Notes: generated by a model from the letters alone, not told the origin. 64,000 nucleotides of DNA from Thalassovita litoralis (GCF_900182725.1 NZ_FXTO01000002.1:186001-250000); one strand, 5' to 3'. Positions 17,113 to 27,164 are shown, counted from the first letter of the stretch. Made by a program: numbers and translations.

Positions 17113-18693
17113 ATGCTGACGCGGGAGGAGGATTATGCGACGCTGGTGCGGGGATTCCGGTGGGATGTCCCGGCGCGGCTGAACATGGCACGGCAGGTCT
17201 GCGATGACTGGGCCGTGCGCGCTCCTGACCGGGTGGCGATTATTGATATGACGGGCGGGGCGCGGCAAAAGATCAGCTATGCCGCGCTGCGCCGCATGGC
17301 GGACACACTGGCGTTAGACTTGCAGGCCAAGGGCGTGCAGCGCGGCGACCGCGTGGGGGTGTTGCGGTCGCAATCCCCGTGGACGGCGGCGGCACATATT
17401 GCCTGCTGGAAGCTGGGCGCGATTTCGATCCCGCTGTTCAAGCTGTTCGGGGTCGAGGCGCTGATTACCCGGTTGGAAGACGCCGGGGTGACGTGGGTCA
17501 TTTCTGATCCCGAAGGCACGGATGGCCTGCGGCAATGGCTGTCGGATTCCACGGGGCGCGGACAGATCGTTCCCGAAACGCTGGCGCTGGCAGACACCCC
17601 GTTCGAGGCTGCCGACACCGGACCAGAAGACCCTGCCGTTCTGATTTATACCAGCGGCACCACCGGCGCACCCAAGGGCGCGTTGCACGGCCATCGGGTG
17701 TTGATCGGGCATTTGCCGGGGGTTGAGGTCAGCCATGATTTTCTGGGACGGGGCGGGGATTGCCTGTGGACCCCGGCGGATTGGGCATGGATCGGCGGGC
17801 TGTTCGATGTGCTGATGCCGGGGCTGGCGCTGGGGGTGCCTGTCGTGGCCGCCCGGATGGATAAATTTACCGTGAACGAATGTCAGCGCATCGTGGCCGA
17901 GGGCGGCGTGCGCAACGTGTTTTTCCCGCCCACAGCGCTGCGGATGCTGAAGGCCGAAGATGCCGCGATTGCCGGTCTGCGATCCGTGGCATCCGGTGGC
18001 GAACCGCTGGGCGCGGAAATGCTGGCGTGGGGGCAGGGTGCCTTTGGCGTGGCGATCAACGAATTTTACGGCCAGACCGAATGCAATATGGTTGCGTCCT
18101 CTTGCGGGGGGCTGTTCGCGGCGAAACCGGGGTGCATCGGAAAACCTGCGCCGGGCTTTGACATCGCGGTGCTGGATGAAAACGGTCAGCCCACGCAGGC
18201 CGAAGGCGATGTGGCGATCCGCACGGGGGCGGCCAGCATGATGCTGGGCTACTGGAACCGCCCCGAGGCCACGGCGGAAAATTTCCGGGGCGACTGGATG
18301 CTGACCGGCGACCGGGGCATTTGGGATGGTGATTTCCTGCGCTTTGTCGGGCGCGAGGATGACGTGATCACCAGCGCAGGGTATCGCATCGGCCCGTCCG
18401 AGATCGAAGACTGCCTGCTGCGCCACCCTGCGGTGGCAACGGTGGGGGTGATCGGCAAGCCCGATCCGCTGCGCACGGAAATCGTAAAGGCCTATGTGGT
18501 GCTGAAACCGGGTTTCGCGCCATCCGAGGCACTGGCCGCGGATTTGCAGACCTTCGTCAAGGATCGTGTCGCAAAGCATTCTTATCCAAGGGAAATCGGA
18601 TTTCTTGACGCCCTGCCGATGACGGTGACGGGCAAGGTGATCCGCAAGGAACTCAAAGCGCGGGCAACCCGCGAAACGGAGGCATTGAAATGA
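17113..18693 (+). CDS. AMP-dependent acyl-CoA synthetase in the leucine operon
   Basis: This 526-residue ANL-superfamily ligase adenylates a carboxylic acid and transfers it to CoA. Motifs: [17 protein letters not shown] (phosphate loop), [40 protein letters not shown] and the C-terminal [11 protein letters not shown] Lys. It begins 3 bases after the ivd stop, and its stop overlaps the mccB start. Being inside this operon, it probably activates isovalerate or acetoacetate (the end product of leucine breakdown), but the acyl pocket cannot be read by eye. It is shorter than classical acetoacetyl-CoA synthetase (about 650), which argues slightly for a branched short-chain acid. Confidence 0.86.
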   Translation: MLTREEDYATLVRGFRWDVPARLNMARQVCDDWAVRAPDRVAIIDMTGGARQKISYAALRRMADTLALDLQAKGVQRGDRVGVLRSQSPWTAAAHIACWKLGAISIPLFKLFGVEALITRLEDAGVTWVISDPEGTDGLRQWLSDSTGRGQIVPETLALADTPFEAADTGPEDPAVLIYTSGTTGAPKGALHGHRVLIGHLPGVEVSHDFLGRGGDCLWTPADWAWIGGLFDVLMPGLALGVPVVAARMDKFTVNECQRIVAEGGVRNVFFPPTALRMLKAEDAAIAGLRSVASGGEPLGAEMLAWGQGAFGVAINEFYGQTECNMVASSCGGLFAAKPGCIGKPAPGFDIAVLDENGQPTQAEGDVAIRTGAASMMLGYWNRPEATAENFRGDWMLTGDRGIWDGDFLRFVGREDDVITSAGYRIGPSEIEDCLLRHPAVATVGVIGKPDPLRTEIVKAYVVLKPGFAPSEALAADLQTFVKDRVAKHSYPREIGFLDALPMTVTGKVIRKELKARATRETEALK

Positions 18694-20294
18694 AACTCTC
18701 CTCATCTGCAATTCCGTCTTCCGAGACATTTCAGACCAACCGGAGCGGCCATCTGGAGGCTTTGAAGGTGGTTCAGGAGGCTGCCGAGGCGGCGCGTCTG
18801 GGCGGGGGCGAAAAATCCCGTGCGCGGCACGAATCCCGTGGCAAGATGCTGCCGCGCCGTCGTGTGCAGGCGCTGCTGGACGCGGACTCGCCCTTTTTGG
18901 AAATTGGCGCGACAGCAGCGCATAACATGTATGACAATGCCGCCCCCAGCGCGGGGGTGATTGCCGGGATCGGGCGCGTGGCAGGGCATGAGTGCATGAT
19001 CGTGTGTAATGATGCCACCGTGAAGGGCGGCACCTATTATCCGATGACGGTGAAAAAGCACCTGCGCGCGCAGGAAATCGCCGAACAGAACAACCTGCCC
19101 TGTATCTATCTGGTGGACAGCGGCGGGGCCAACCTGCCGCAACAGGACGAGGTGTTCCCGGATCGCGACCACTTTGGCCGTATCTTTTTCAATCAGGCGA
19201 ATATGTCGGCCAAGGGCATTCCGCAAATCGCTGTTGTGATGGGGTCTTGTACGGCGGGGGGGGCCTATGTGCCTGCGATGTCGGACGTGACGATCATCGT
19301 CAAGGAACAGGGCACGATCTTTCTGGCCGGTCCGCCGCTGGTCAAGGCCGCAACGGGCGAGGTAGTGACAGCCGAGGATCTGGGCGGCGGCGATGTGCAT
19401 ACCCGCCTGTCCGGTGTGGCCGATTATCTGGCCGAGGATGACGCCCATGCCATCGCGCTGGCCCGCCGGGCGGTCAGCCATCTGAACCGCGCCAAACCCG
19501 CCACGGTGCAATGGCAATCCTCCGAGGAACCGCTGTACGACCCCGAGGAAATCCTGGGCGTCGTCCCCGCTGATCTGCGCACACCATACGACATCCGCGA
19601 GGTGATCGCCCGCACCGTGGACGGTTCGCGCTTTGATGAATTCAAGCCGCGCTTCGGGGAAACGCTGGTGACGGGGTTCGCCCATGTCAAAGGCTGCCCG
19701 GTGGGGATCGTCGCCAACAATGGCGTGCTGTTTTCCGAAGCGGCCCAAAAGGGCGCGCATTTCGTGGAACTGTGCAGCCAGCGCAAAATCCCGCTGGTGT
19801 TCTTGCAAAACATCACCGGCTTCATGGTGGGCCGTAAATATGAAAACGAAGGCATCGCGCGTCATGGTGCGAAAATGGTGACGGCGGTGGCCACCACCAA
19901 GGTGCCGAAAATCACCATGCTGGTGGGTGGCTCTTTCGGGGCGGGCAACTATGGCATGGCGGGCCGCGCCTATTCCCCGCGCTTCCTGTGGAGCTGGCCC
20001 AACAGCCGCATCAGCGTGATGGGGGGCGAACAGGCAGCGGGCGTGCTGGCGACGGTGAAACGCGACGGGATCGAACGCGCGGGCGGCACATGGTCGGCCG
20101 AGGATGAGGCTGAATTCAAGCGCCCCACGATCGAGATGTTCGAGGAACAATCCCATCCGCTTTATGCCTCGGCACGGCTTTGGGACGATGGCGTTGTGGA
20201 CCCGCGCAAAACCCGCGATGTGCTGGCGCTGTCGCTTAGCGCCACGCTGAACGCCCCGATCGAAGACACGCGCTTTGGCGTGTTCCGTATGTAA
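18690..20294 (+). CDS. mccB: methylcrotonyl-CoA carboxylase beta (carboxyltransferase) subunit
   Basis: This 534-residue subunit transfers the carboxyl group from biotin to 3-methylcrotonyl-CoA, giving 3-methylglutaconyl-CoA. Visible are the two crotonase-like halves of the carboxyltransferase: the N-half with [37 protein letters not shown] and [18 protein letters not shown], and the C-half with [26 protein letters not shown] and [17 protein letters not shown]. The LPQQ(D/E)EVFPD form is typical of MCC rather than propionyl-CoA carboxylase. The ATG overlaps the synthetase stop. The cognate biotin subunit is the next gene. Confidence 0.94.
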   Translation: MKLSSSAIPSSETFQTNRSGHLEALKVVQEAAEAARLGGGEKSRARHESRGKMLPRRRVQALLDADSPFLEIGATAAHNMYDNAAPSAGVIAGIGRVAGHECMIVCNDATVKGGTYYPMTVKKHLRAQEIAEQNNLPCIYLVDSGGANLPQQDEVFPDRDHFGRIFFNQANMSAKGIPQIAVVMGSCTAGGAYVPAMSDVTIIVKEQGTIFLAGPPLVKAATGEVVTAEDLGGGDVHTRLSGVADYLAEDDAHAIALARRAVSHLNRAKPATVQWQSSEEPLYDPEEILGVVPADLRTPYDIREVIARTVDGSRFDEFKPRFGETLVTGFAHVKGCPVGIVANNGVLFSEAAQKGAHFVELCSQRKIPLVFLQNITGFMVGRKYENEGIARHGAKMVTAVATTKVPKITMLVGGSFGAGNYGMAGRAYSPRFLWSWPNSRISVMGGEQAAGVLATVKRDGIERAGGTWSAEDEAEFKRPTIEMFEEQSHPLYASARLWDDGVVDPRKTRDVLALSLSATLNAPIEDTRFGVFRM

Positions 20295-20303
20295 TCCCGG
20301 CAC

Positions 20304-20331
20304 TTTCATCTTGCCAAAAATACTCCGGGGG
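20304..20331 (+). repeat. dispersed intergenic repeat, form A (copy 1)
   Basis: The word TTTCATCTTGCC followed by AAAAATACTCC and a G-run lies in the mccB-mccA gap. The same core recurs at 22362 (inverted), 48894 and 60911, and a related form at 27165, 55904 (inverted) and 63890. Confidence 0.7.
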
Positions 20332-20332
20332 T

Positions 20333-20354
20333 CCGGGGGCTGGCCCCCGGTTTT
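20333..20354 (+). terminator. hairpin plus T4 between mccB and mccA
   Basis: CCGGGGG and CCCCCGG form a perfect 7-bp stem with a CTGG loop, followed by TTTT and then CCCC. It sits directly after the dispersed repeat and 24 bases before the mccA start. Within an operon it could reduce mccA expression or protect the upstream mRNA rather than stop all transcription. Confidence 0.5.
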
Positions 20355-20377
20355 CCCCAAAGGAAAGGACCGAACAG

Positions 20378-22321
20378 ATGTTTGACAAGATCCTGATTGC
20401 CAACCGGGGCGAAATCGCCTGCCGGGTTGCTGCAACCGCCCGCAAGCTGGGTGTCAAGGTGGTGGCCGTGTATTCCGACGCCGACGCGCAGGCCGCGCAT
20501 GTGGCCGCTGCGGATCAGGCGGTGCATATCGGCGGGTCGGCCCCGGCGGACAGCTATCTGCGGGGCGAGCGTATCATTCAGGCCGCGCTGGATACCGGCG
20601 CGCAGGCGATCCATCCCGGCTATGGCTTCCTGTCGGAAAACCCGGATTTCGTGGATGCGGTGCAGGCGGCGGGGCTGGTGTTCATCGGCCCCTCGGCGGA
20701 TGCCATCCGCAAGATGGGCCTGAAGGATGCCGCCAAGGTTTTGATGGAACAGGCCGGTGTGCCGGTGGTGCCGGGGTATCACGGGGCCAACCAAGACCCT
20801 GAACACCTGTCTGGCGCAGCCGATACCATCGGGTATCCGGTGCTGATCAAGGCCGTGGCAGGCGGTGGCGGCAAGGGGATGCGTCTGGTCGAACGGCCCG
20901 AGGATTTCGCCGATGCGCTGGCCAGCGCACAGGGCGAAGCGCGGACCGCATTCGGCAACCCGGATGTGCTGATCGAAAAATACATCCAGCAGCCCCGCCA
21001 TATCGAAGTGCAGGTTTTTGGCGATGGCGAAACAGCGGTGCATCTGTTCGAACGCGATTGTTCCTTGCAGCGCCGCCACCAGAAAGTGATCGAAGAAGCC
21101 CCGGCCCCCGGCATGACCGCGGAAATGCGCGATGCGATGGGTCATGCCGCTGTGCGGGCGGCGCAGGCGATTGGCTATAAGGGCGCGGGAACGATTGAAT
21201 TTATCGTGGACGGCAGCCGTGGGCTGCGCCCCGATGGGTTCTGGTTCATGGAAATGAACACCCGCCTTCAGGTCGAACATCCCGTGACCGAGGCGATAAC
21301 GGGCGTCGATCTGGTTGAATGGCAATTGCGTGTGGCATCGGGCGAGGGGCTGCCAAAGGTGCAGGAAGAGCTGACGATCAACGGCCACGCCTTTGAAAGC
21401 CGCCTTTATGCCGAGGACGTGCCGAAGGGGTTCCTGCCTGCCACCGGCACGCTGTCGCATCTGTCTTTCCCGTCCTCGTGCCGGGCTGACAGTGGCGTGC
21501 GGTCGGGCGATACGATCAGCCCGTTTTATGATCCAATGATTGCCAAGGTCATCACCCACGGCCCGACCCGCGAAATCGCGCTGAAGCAGATGGCGCAGGC
21601 GTTGGAAACCACGCAGGTCGCGGGGACGGTGACGAATCTGGCCTTCCTTGGGGCGCTGTGCGCGCACGAAGGTTTCGCTGCGGGCGAGGTGGATACCGGG
21701 CTGATTGCCCGCGATCTGGACGCCTTGACTGCGGCACCTGAGATGGCCCCGCAGGTGGTGGCGCAGGCGGCCTTGGCGGCGTTGGGGCTGCTGAACGCCC
21801 CCGACTGGGATCAGGGGTTCAGCCTGTGGGGTGCCAGCTGGCGCGAGGTAGCGCTGGAACGCGATGGTGAACCGCTGGAGGTCAGCGTGATGCTGCGCGG
21901 GCCGGGGGCGGCGGTGATCCGTGTTGCGGGGCAGGACGTCACCGCATCGCATGGTGCAGATGGCTGGGCCTTTGACGGGGTCAAGGCATCGGATTGGACG
22001 CAGGCGGGCGATGTGATCACGCTGTTTGCCGATTACGGTCTGGCCTTCCGGCAGGTTGATCCGCTGGACCGCGCGGCCAGCGCCGGGGCGGCTGGCAATG
22101 TGATCGAAGCGCCTATGCCCGGTCTGGTCAAAGCGGTTTTCGCCACGGCGGGGCAGCAGGTGGCGGCGGGTGACCGTCTGGCCATTCTGGAAGCGATGAA
22201 GATGGAACATTCCTTGTTGGCGGCCCGTGATGGGATCGTGGCCGAAGTGCTGACCGAAGCGGGCGCACAGGTCGAGGCCGGGGCGGCACTGATCCGTCTG
22301 GAAGACGAAGACGGGGAATAA
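20378..22321 (+). CDS. mccA: methylcrotonyl-CoA carboxylase alpha (biotin carboxylase/BCCP) subunit
   Basis: This 647-residue subunit carboxylates its own biotin with ATP and bicarbonate and delivers it to MccB. Order seen: biotin carboxylase N-domain (ILIANRGEIACRV, residues 5-17), ATP-grasp (KAVAGGGGKGMRLV; EKYIQQPRHIEVQVFGD; FMEMNTRLQVEHPVTE), biotin carboxylase C-domain, a variable BT linker, and a C-terminal biotinyl domain with EAMKMEHSLLA, whose middle Lys carries biotin. Length fits MCC alpha. AAAGGAAAGG precedes the ATG. The BirA ligase needed for biotinylation is encoded at 41206. Confidence 0.94.
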   Translation: MFDKILIANRGEIACRVAATARKLGVKVVAVYSDADAQAAHVAAADQAVHIGGSAPADSYLRGERIIQAALDTGAQAIHPGYGFLSENPDFVDAVQAAGLVFIGPSADAIRKMGLKDAAKVLMEQAGVPVVPGYHGANQDPEHLSGAADTIGYPVLIKAVAGGGGKGMRLVERPEDFADALASAQGEARTAFGNPDVLIEKYIQQPRHIEVQVFGDGETAVHLFERDCSLQRRHQKVIEEAPAPGMTAEMRDAMGHAAVRAAQAIGYKGAGTIEFIVDGSRGLRPDGFWFMEMNTRLQVEHPVTEAITGVDLVEWQLRVASGEGLPKVQEELTINGHAFESRLYAEDVPKGFLPATGTLSHLSFPSSCRADSGVRSGDTISPFYDPMIAKVITHGPTREIALKQMAQALETTQVAGTVTNLAFLGALCAHEGFAAGEVDTGLIARDLDALTAAPEMAPQVVAQAALAALGLLNAPDWDQGFSLWGASWREVALERDGEPLEVSVMLRGPGAAVIRVAGQDVTASHGADGWAFDGVKASDWTQAGDVITLFADYGLAFRQVDPLDRAASAGAAGNVIEAPMPGLVKAVFATAGQQVAAGDRLAILEAMKMEHSLLAARDGIVAEVLTEAGAQVEAGAALIRLEDEDGE

Positions 22322-22327
22322 TCCCTT

Positions 22328-22352
22328 CGCCCGGTCGCTATGTGGCCGGGCG
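22328..22352 (+). other. hairpin after mccA
   Basis: CGCCCGG pairs with CCGGGCG (7 bp) around an 11-base loop, starting 7 bases after the mccA stop. No U-run follows, and mvaB begins 42 bases downstream, so this is more likely an mRNA processing or stability element than a terminator. Confidence 0.4.
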
Positions 22353-22361
22353 GCGGAATTC

Positions 22362-22382
22362 GAGTATTTGGGGCAAGATGAA
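22362..22382 (-). repeat. dispersed intergenic repeat, form A (copy 2, inverted)
   Basis: Read on the minus strand this is TTCATCTTGCCCCAAATACTC with the last base at 22362, matching copies at 20304, 48894 and 60911. Its GATGAAGG end lies just ahead of the mvaB ribosome site. Confidence 0.68.
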
Positions 22383-22394
22383 GGCAGGGCGCAG

Positions 22395-23249
22395 ATGGCT
22401 GAGTATGTAGAGATTTTCGAGGTTGGCCCACGTGACGGGTTGCAGAACGAAAAGCGGATGATCCCCACGTCCGAGAAAGTGGCGCTGGTGGATTGCCTGT
22501 CCGGGGCGGGGTTCAAGCGGATTGAAATTGCCAGTTTCGTCAGCCCCAAATGGGTGCCGCAAATGGCTGACAGCGCCGAGGTCTTGGCCGGGATCACCCG
22601 TGCGCCGGGGGTGTCCTATGCGGCGCTGACACCGAATATGCAGGGGTTGGAGCGGGCCTTGGCCGCGAAGGCGGACGAGGTGGCGATTTTCGGGTCCGCG
22701 TCCGAAGGATTTTCCAAGGCCAATATCAACGCGACGATTGCCGAAAGTCTGAACCGCTTCCGCCCGGTGGCAGAGACTGCCAAGGCGGCGGGCATTCCTG
22801 TACGGGGCTATATTTCCTGTGTGACGGACTGCCCTTATGATGGGCCGGTTGATCCGCAGGCGGTGGCACGGGTTGCGGCGGAACTGGATGCGATGGGCTG
22901 TTACGAAATCAGCCTTGGCGATTCAATCGGGCAGGGGACGCCCGAAAGCATTGGCGCGATGCTGGACGCGGTGCTGACGGTGGTTCCGGCGCAACGTCTG
23001 GCGGGGCATTACCATGACACGGCTGGCCGGGCGCTGGCCAATATCGAGGTATCGCTGGAAAAAGGTCTGCGGGTGTTCGATGCCGCCGTGGGGGGCTTGG
23101 GCGGTTGTCCCTTTGCGCCGGGGGCCGAGGGCAATGTCGCGACGGAACTGGTCAACGCGCGGCTGATCGAGCTGGGTTATACCACAGGGCTGAATGCCGA
23201 AATTCTGGAAACGGCGGGGGCGATGGCCCTTGCCATGCGGGGGAAATGA
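22395..23249 (+). CDS. mvaB: hydroxymethylglutaryl-CoA lyase
   Basis: HMG-CoA lyase splits HMG-CoA into acetyl-CoA and acetoacetate, the last step of leucine breakdown. The 284-residue TIM-barrel protein shows FEVGPRDGLQNE (catalytic Arg-Asp), SFVSPKWVPQMAD, HYHDTAGRALAN (metal-binding His pair) and GGLGGCPFAPGAEGNVATE with the mobile-loop catalytic Cys. I start at MAEYVEIFEV; an upstream in-frame start would run through the dispersed repeat. The stop overlaps the next start by ATGA. Confidence 0.94.
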   Translation: MAEYVEIFEVGPRDGLQNEKRMIPTSEKVALVDCLSGAGFKRIEIASFVSPKWVPQMADSAEVLAGITRAPGVSYAALTPNMQGLERALAAKADEVAIFGSASEGFSKANINATIAESLNRFRPVAETAKAAGIPVRGYISCVTDCPYDGPVDPQAVARVAAELDAMGCYEISLGDSIGQGTPESIGAMLDAVLTVVPAQRLAGHYHDTAGRALANIEVSLEKGLRVFDAAVGGLGGCPFAPGAEGNVATELVNARLIELGYTTGLNAEILETAGAMALAMRGK

Positions 23250-24031
23250 GCATGGAAACGGTATCCATTGAACGCGATGGGCGCGGGGTGGCAACCCTGT
23301 GGCTGGATCGTGCGGAAAAGCATAACGCGCTGTCGGCGCAGATGATCGCAGAGCTGCACAGGGCCACGGATGAGCTGGGCGCGGATGACAGCGTGCGCGT
23401 GGTGGTGCTGGCCGCAAAGGGCAAAAGCTTTTGCGCGGGCGGTGATCTGGGCTGGATGCGTGAACAGTTCGAGGCAGACCCCGCCGTGCGCATGGAAGAA
23501 GCGGGCAAGCTGGCGTGGATGCTTCAGGCGCTGAACACGCTGCCCAAACCGTTGATCGGGCGGGTGCAGGGCAATGCGTTTGGCGGTGGTGTCGGCATGG
23601 CCAGCGTGTGCGATATCGCCATTGGGTCCGATAGCGTTCTGATGGGGCTGACGGAAACCCGGCTGGGGCTGATCCCGGCCACCATTGGTCCCTATGTCTG
23701 CGCCCGTATGGGCGAAGCGAATGCGCGTCGGGTATTCATGTCTGGCCGCCGGTTCGAGGCGGCAGAAGCGGTCAATCTGGGCCTGTTGGCCCGCGCGGTC
23801 CCGGCGGATGATCTGAATGCTGCCATCGAGGCCGAAGTCGCCCCCTATCTGGACTGCGCCCCCGGTGCCGTGGCCCGCGCCAAGGCGTTGTTGCGCACCC
23901 TTGGCCCGCGCATTGACGAGGACACGATCCGCCACACGATCGGCGAACTGGCGGCCTGTTGGGAAGGGGCAGAAGCCCCTGAGGGCATCGCAGCATTTTT
24001 TGGCAAGCGTAAACCAAACTGGCAGGGCTGA
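23246..24031 (+). CDS. liuC: enoyl-CoA hydratase/isomerase, probable methylglutaconyl-CoA hydratase
   Basis: This 261-residue crotonase-family protein has ERDGRGVATLWLDRAEKHNA at the N-terminus, KGKSFCAGGDLGWM (oxyanion hole) and GRVQGNAFGGGVGMASVCD, with ETRLGLIPATIGPYV downstream. In this operon the missing step is hydration of 3-methylglutaconyl-CoA to HMG-CoA, so that role is inferred from position. The ATG at 23246 overlaps the mvaB stop; a second ATG two codons on is equally possible. It is the last gene before a strong terminator. Confidence 0.87.
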   Translation: MSMETVSIERDGRGVATLWLDRAEKHNALSAQMIAELHRATDELGADDSVRVVVLAAKGKSFCAGGDLGWMREQFEADPAVRMEEAGKLAWMLQALNTLPKPLIGRVQGNAFGGGVGMASVCDIAIGSDSVLMGLTETRLGLIPATIGPYVCARMGEANARRVFMSGRRFEAAEAVNLGLLARAVPADDLNAAIEAEVAPYLDCAPGAVARAKALLRTLGPRIDEDTIRHTIGELAACWEGAEAPEGIAAFFGKRKPNWQG

Positions 24032-24070
24032 GCGCCGTCCCAAAACGAATCTCTACCGCTTTGCGGGAAA

Positions 24071-24099
24071 AACGGCGCGGGGGATCGCGCCGTTTTTTT
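24071..24099 (+). terminator. rho-independent terminator of the leucine operon
   Basis: CGGCGCG and CGCGCCG form a 7-bp stem (24073-24079/24086-24092) with a GGGGAT loop, flanked by AA and followed by seven T residues. This is a textbook terminator 40 bases after the last liu gene. Confidence 0.9.
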
Positions 24100-24404
24100 A
24101 TTGGAAAATATGTATGTCGCGCATCACTTTGCCTAGAATCACGTCATGCCCCAGCCAGAAGATTCGCGCAGGCTTTGCGAAACTCTGGGCCAAATGGGCG
24201 GATTGCAGCGAAAAAACTTTTGGCGAATTGCCGCAGTGCAACGAGAAACAGTGTTGTGTGCCGTTGTATACCCGCAGAAATCCGCTCATCTTCACATAGT
24301 TGAATGTGTCGCGGGTTCGGTTGACCCCGAAGGGGCGCAGGAGTAAACCCGGCCTAGCAAAATCAGCCTACTGACTGCGCCCCTGCGCATGAAAGGAGCC
24401 ACTC
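24100..24404. other. 305-base non-coding region upstream of nuoA
   Basis: No gene is supported here: short open frames exist on the plus strand, for example from 24146, but have no ribosome site and an unconvincing composition. The stretch is less GC-rich at its start than its neighbours. It must hold the nuo promoter and leader. TTCGG/CCGAA (24317-24321 and 24328-24332 region) can form a small hairpin over the candidate -35. Confidence 0.5.
24321..24349 (+). promoter_or_regulatory. candidate nuo operon promoter
   Basis: TTGACC (24321-24326) and TAAACC (24344-24349) are separated by 17 bases; the -35 is good and the -10 poor. It would give a leader of about 50 bases before the nuoA GTG. Other promoters in this gap are possible. 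Confidence 0.3.
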
Positions 24405-24770
24405 GTGGAAGAGATGTTGAGGGAATACCTTCCCATTCTCGTCTTTCTGGCCATCGCCATTGCTCTTGGCCTTGTTCTTATCCTTGCAGCCGTTGTTCTG
24501 GCGGTCCGTAACCCGGACCCGGAAAAGGTGTCTGCCTACGAATGTGGGTTCAACGCATTCGATGACGCGCGGATGAAATTCGATGTCCGGTTCTATCTGG
24601 TGTCGATCCTGTTCATCATCTTCGATCTGGAAATCGCGTTCCTGTTCCCGTGGGCCGTCGCCTTCAAGGACATTTCCATGGTGGGCTTCTGGTCGATGAT
24701 GGTTTTCCTGGGCGTGCTGACCGCTGGCTTTGCCTATGAGTGGAAGAAAGGGGCCTTGGAATGGGAGTGA
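24405..24770 (+). CDS. nuoA: NADH-quinone oxidoreductase subunit A
   Basis: NuoA is a small membrane subunit at the junction of complex I's arms. The 121-residue protein has three hydrophobic helices and the conserved loop [20 protein letters not shown], which contains the Cys-Gly-Phe box near the quinone channel. Initiation is at GTG, chosen because AAAGGAG lies 6 bases upstream and no suitable ATG gives the full first helix. It is the first gene of the nuo operon; its end overlaps the nuoB start. Confidence 0.96.
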   Translation: MEEMLREYLPILVFLAIAIALGLVLILAAVVLAVRNPDPEKVSAYECGFNAFDDARMKFDVRFYLVSILFIIFDLEIAFLFPWAVAFKDISMVGFWSMMVFLGVLTAGFAYEWKKGALEWE

Positions 24771-25294
24771 TGACCGGCGCGAATACGGCTGGCTTCGATC
24801 GCGAAGTCGCCACGCAGGAATTGAATCGTGAGCTTCAGGACAAGGGTTTCCTGCTAACCACGGTCGATGACATCATCAACTGGGGCCGGACCGGCAGCTT
24901 GCACTGGATGACCTTTGGTCTGGCGTGCTGCGCTGTTGAAATGATGCACACCTCTATGCCGCGGTATGACGCTGAACGGTTCGGGATCGCGCCGCGTGCG
25001 TCCCCGCGCCAGTCCGATGTGATGATCGTGGCCGGAACGCTGACCAATAAAATGGCCCCGGCGCTGCGCAAGGTTTACGACCAGATGCCCGAACCGCGTT
25101 ATGTGATCTCGATGGGGTCCTGTGCGAATGGTGGGGGGTATTACCACTACAGCTATTCGGTGGTGCGCGGTTGTGACCGGATCGTACCTGTGGATGTGTA
25201 TGTTCCCGGCTGTCCCCCGACCGCCGAGGCGCTGCTGTACGGGTTCATGCAGCTGGCCCGCAAGATCCGCCGTACTGGCACGATCGTGCGCTAA
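24761..25294 (+). CDS. nuoB: NADH-quinone oxidoreductase subunit B
   Basis: NuoB holds the terminal [4Fe-4S] cluster N2 that reduces quinone. The 177-residue protein has the tandem-Cys [29 protein letters not shown] and [16 protein letters not shown], which supply the four cluster ligands. ATG at 24761 ([11 protein letters not shown]) is used; ATG at 24770, overlapping the nuoA stop, is an equally plausible start with a GGGAG site. Co-translated with nuoA. Confidence 0.96.
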   Translation: MGVMTGANTAGFDREVATQELNRELQDKGFLLTTVDDIINWGRTGSLHWMTFGLACCAVEMMHTSMPRYDAERFGIAPRASPRQSDVMIVAGTLTNKMAPALRKVYDQMPEPRYVISMGSCANGGGYYHYSYSVVRGCDRIVPVDVYVPGCPPTAEALLYGFMQLARKIRRTGTIVR

Positions 25295-25318
25295 GCCACG
25301 GCTGGAAGGATAAGACTG

Positions 25319-25924
25319 ATGAGTGACGCGCTGACAGAACTGGCCACCCATATCGAGCTGAAACGCACCGATGACGTGATCGGCTGGGATGTGGCTTTTG
25401 GCGAACTGAACATCGACGTGGTTCCCGGCAAAATCGTGGATTTCGTCGAGTTTCTGAAAACCGATCCGACCTGTAAATTTTCGTCCTTGGTGGACATCAC
25501 AGCCGTGGATTACCCCGACCGCGCCAAGCGGTTCGATGTGGTCTACCACTTCCTGTCGATGTATCAGAACCAGCGCATCCGCCTGCGGGTTTCTGTGCGC
25601 GAGGATGAAATGGTGGCCTCGATCACCGATGTGCATCCCAGCGCAAACTGGTTTGAACGCGAAGTGTTCGACATGTTCGGCATCCTGTTCACCGGCCACC
25701 CGGACTTGCGGCGTTTGCTGACGGATTACGGGTTCCGCGGCCACCCGCTGCGCAAGGATTTCCCGACCACGGGCTATACCGAGGTTCGCTATGACGAGGC
25801 GCAAAAGCGTGTGGTTTATGAACCCGTAAAGCTGGTTCAGGAATATCGTCAGTTTGATTTCATGTCGCCGTGGGAAGGTGCCGAATACATCCTGCCCGGC
25901 GATGAAAAGACGGAGGCCAAGTGA
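25319..25924 (+). CDS. nuoC: NADH-quinone oxidoreductase subunit C
   Basis: This is the 30-kDa hydrophilic subunit of the connecting module of complex I, without cofactors. The 201-residue protein shows the family signature ERE(V)[16 protein letters not shown] and the nearby [13 protein letters not shown]. nuoC is separate from nuoD here, not fused as in E. coli. Its stop TGA overlaps the nuoD ATG. GGAAGGA lies ahead of the ATG. Confidence 0.96.
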   Translation: MSDALTELATHIELKRTDDVIGWDVAFGELNIDVVPGKIVDFVEFLKTDPTCKFSSLVDITAVDYPDRAKRFDVVYHFLSMYQNQRIRLRVSVREDEMVASITDVHPSANWFEREVFDMFGILFTGHPDLRRLLTDYGFRGHPLRKDFPTTGYTEVRYDEAQKRVVYEPVKLVQEYRQFDFMSPWEGAEYILPGDEKTEAK

Positions 25925-27147
25925 TGGACGGCTCGAAGTTTGACGACGGCAGCGTGGACGCCCTGAGCGGCGAACAGAAAATCCGTAACTTCAACATCAA
26001 CTTTGGTCCGCAGCACCCGGCGGCGCACGGTGTGCTGCGTCTGGTGCTGGAACTGGACGGCGAGATCGTGGAACGCTGCGACCCGCATATCGGCCTGCTG
26101 CACCGTGGCACCGAAAAGCTGATGGAATCGCGGACCTATCTGCAAAACCTGCCGTATCTGGATCGTCTGGACTATGTGGCCCCGATGAACCAGGAACATG
26201 CTTGGTGTCTGGCGATTGAAAAGCTGACTGGCGTTGAAGTTCCGCGCCGGGCCTCGTTGATCCGCGTTCTGTACTCGGAAATCGGCCGGGTGCTGAACCA
26301 CCTGCTGAACGTGACCACGCAGGCGATGGACGTTGGTGCCCTGACCCCGCCGCTGTGGGGCTTTGAAGAGCGCGAGAAGCTGATGATCTTCTACGAACGC
26401 GCTTGTGGGGCGCGTTTGCACGCGGCCTATTTCCGCCCCGGCGGTGTGCATCAGGATCTGCCGGATGATCTGCTGGACGATATCGAAGAATGGGCCATCG
26501 AATTCCCCAGTGTTCTGGATGATATTGATGGGCTGCTGAGCGAAAACCGCATTTTCAAACAGCGGAACTGCGATATCGGCGTCGTGACCGAAGAAGACAT
26601 TCAGAAATATGGCTTCTCGGGCGTTATGGTGCGCGGGTCCGGTCTGGCATGGGATTTGCGCCGCGCGCAGCCCTATGAATGCTATGACGAATTCGATTTC
26701 CAGATTCCGGTGGGTAAAAACGGCGACTGTTACGACCGTTACCTGTGCCGCATGGAAGAAATGCGCCAGTCCACCAGCATCATCCGTCAGGCCATTGCCA
26801 AGCTGCGCGAAGCCACCGGCGACGTGCTGGCGCGTGGTAAACTGACCCCGCCGAAGCGTGGGGATATGAAGACCTCGATGGAATCGCTGATCCATCACTT
26901 CAAACTGTACACCGAAGGGTTCCACGTTCCCGCTGGCGAAGTTTACGCCTCGGTCGAGGCCCCCAAGGGCGAGTTTGGCGTGTATCTGGTGGCAGATGGC
27001 AGCAACAAACCCTACCGCGCAAAACTGCGTGCGCCGGGGTATCTGCACCTGCAAGCAATGGATCACGTCGCGGGCGGTCACCAGTTGGCCGATGTGGCCG
27101 CCATCATCGGCACGATGGACATCGTGTTCGGGGAGGTGGACCGCTGA
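25924..27147 (+). CDS. nuoD: NADH-quinone oxidoreductase subunit D
   Basis: NuoD is the 49-kDa subunit that forms the quinone-binding pocket together with NuoB. The 407-residue protein carries [22 protein letters not shown], the [11 protein letters not shown] box (His for quinone) and the C-terminal [15 protein letters not shown] ending. ATG at 25924 is preferred over GTG at 25921 because GGAGG (25912-25916) is then 7 bases away. nuoE follows after an 86-base gap carrying a dispersed repeat. Confidence 0.97.
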   Translation: MDGSKFDDGSVDALSGEQKIRNFNINFGPQHPAAHGVLRLVLELDGEIVERCDPHIGLLHRGTEKLMESRTYLQNLPYLDRLDYVAPMNQEHAWCLAIEKLTGVEVPRRASLIRVLYSEIGRVLNHLLNVTTQAMDVGALTPPLWGFEEREKLMIFYERACGARLHAAYFRPGGVHQDLPDDLLDDIEEWAIEFPSVLDDIDGLLSENRIFKQRNCDIGVVTEEDIQKYGFSGVMVRGSGLAWDLRRAQPYECYDEFDFQIPVGKNGDCYDRYLCRMEEMRQSTSIIRQAIAKLREATGDVLARGKLTPPKRGDMKTSMESLIHHFKLYTEGFHVPAGEVYASVEAPKGEFGVYLVADGSNKPYRAKLRAPGYLHLQAMDHVAGGHQLADVAAIIGTMDIVFGEVDR

Positions 27148-27164
27148 TGCCGATGCGCCCTGTG

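Noticed and set aside
18702-20435. 577-codon open frame on the minus strand
   Set aside because: Antisense to mccB; no domain signatures.
20306-22597. 763-codon open frame on the minus strand
   Set aside because: Antisense to mccA, where all biotin carboxylase motifs are intact; composition is that of a shadow.
24146-24346. 66-codon plus-strand frame upstream of nuoA
   Set aside because: No ribosome site, no recognisable motif, and it lies where the nuo promoter should be.
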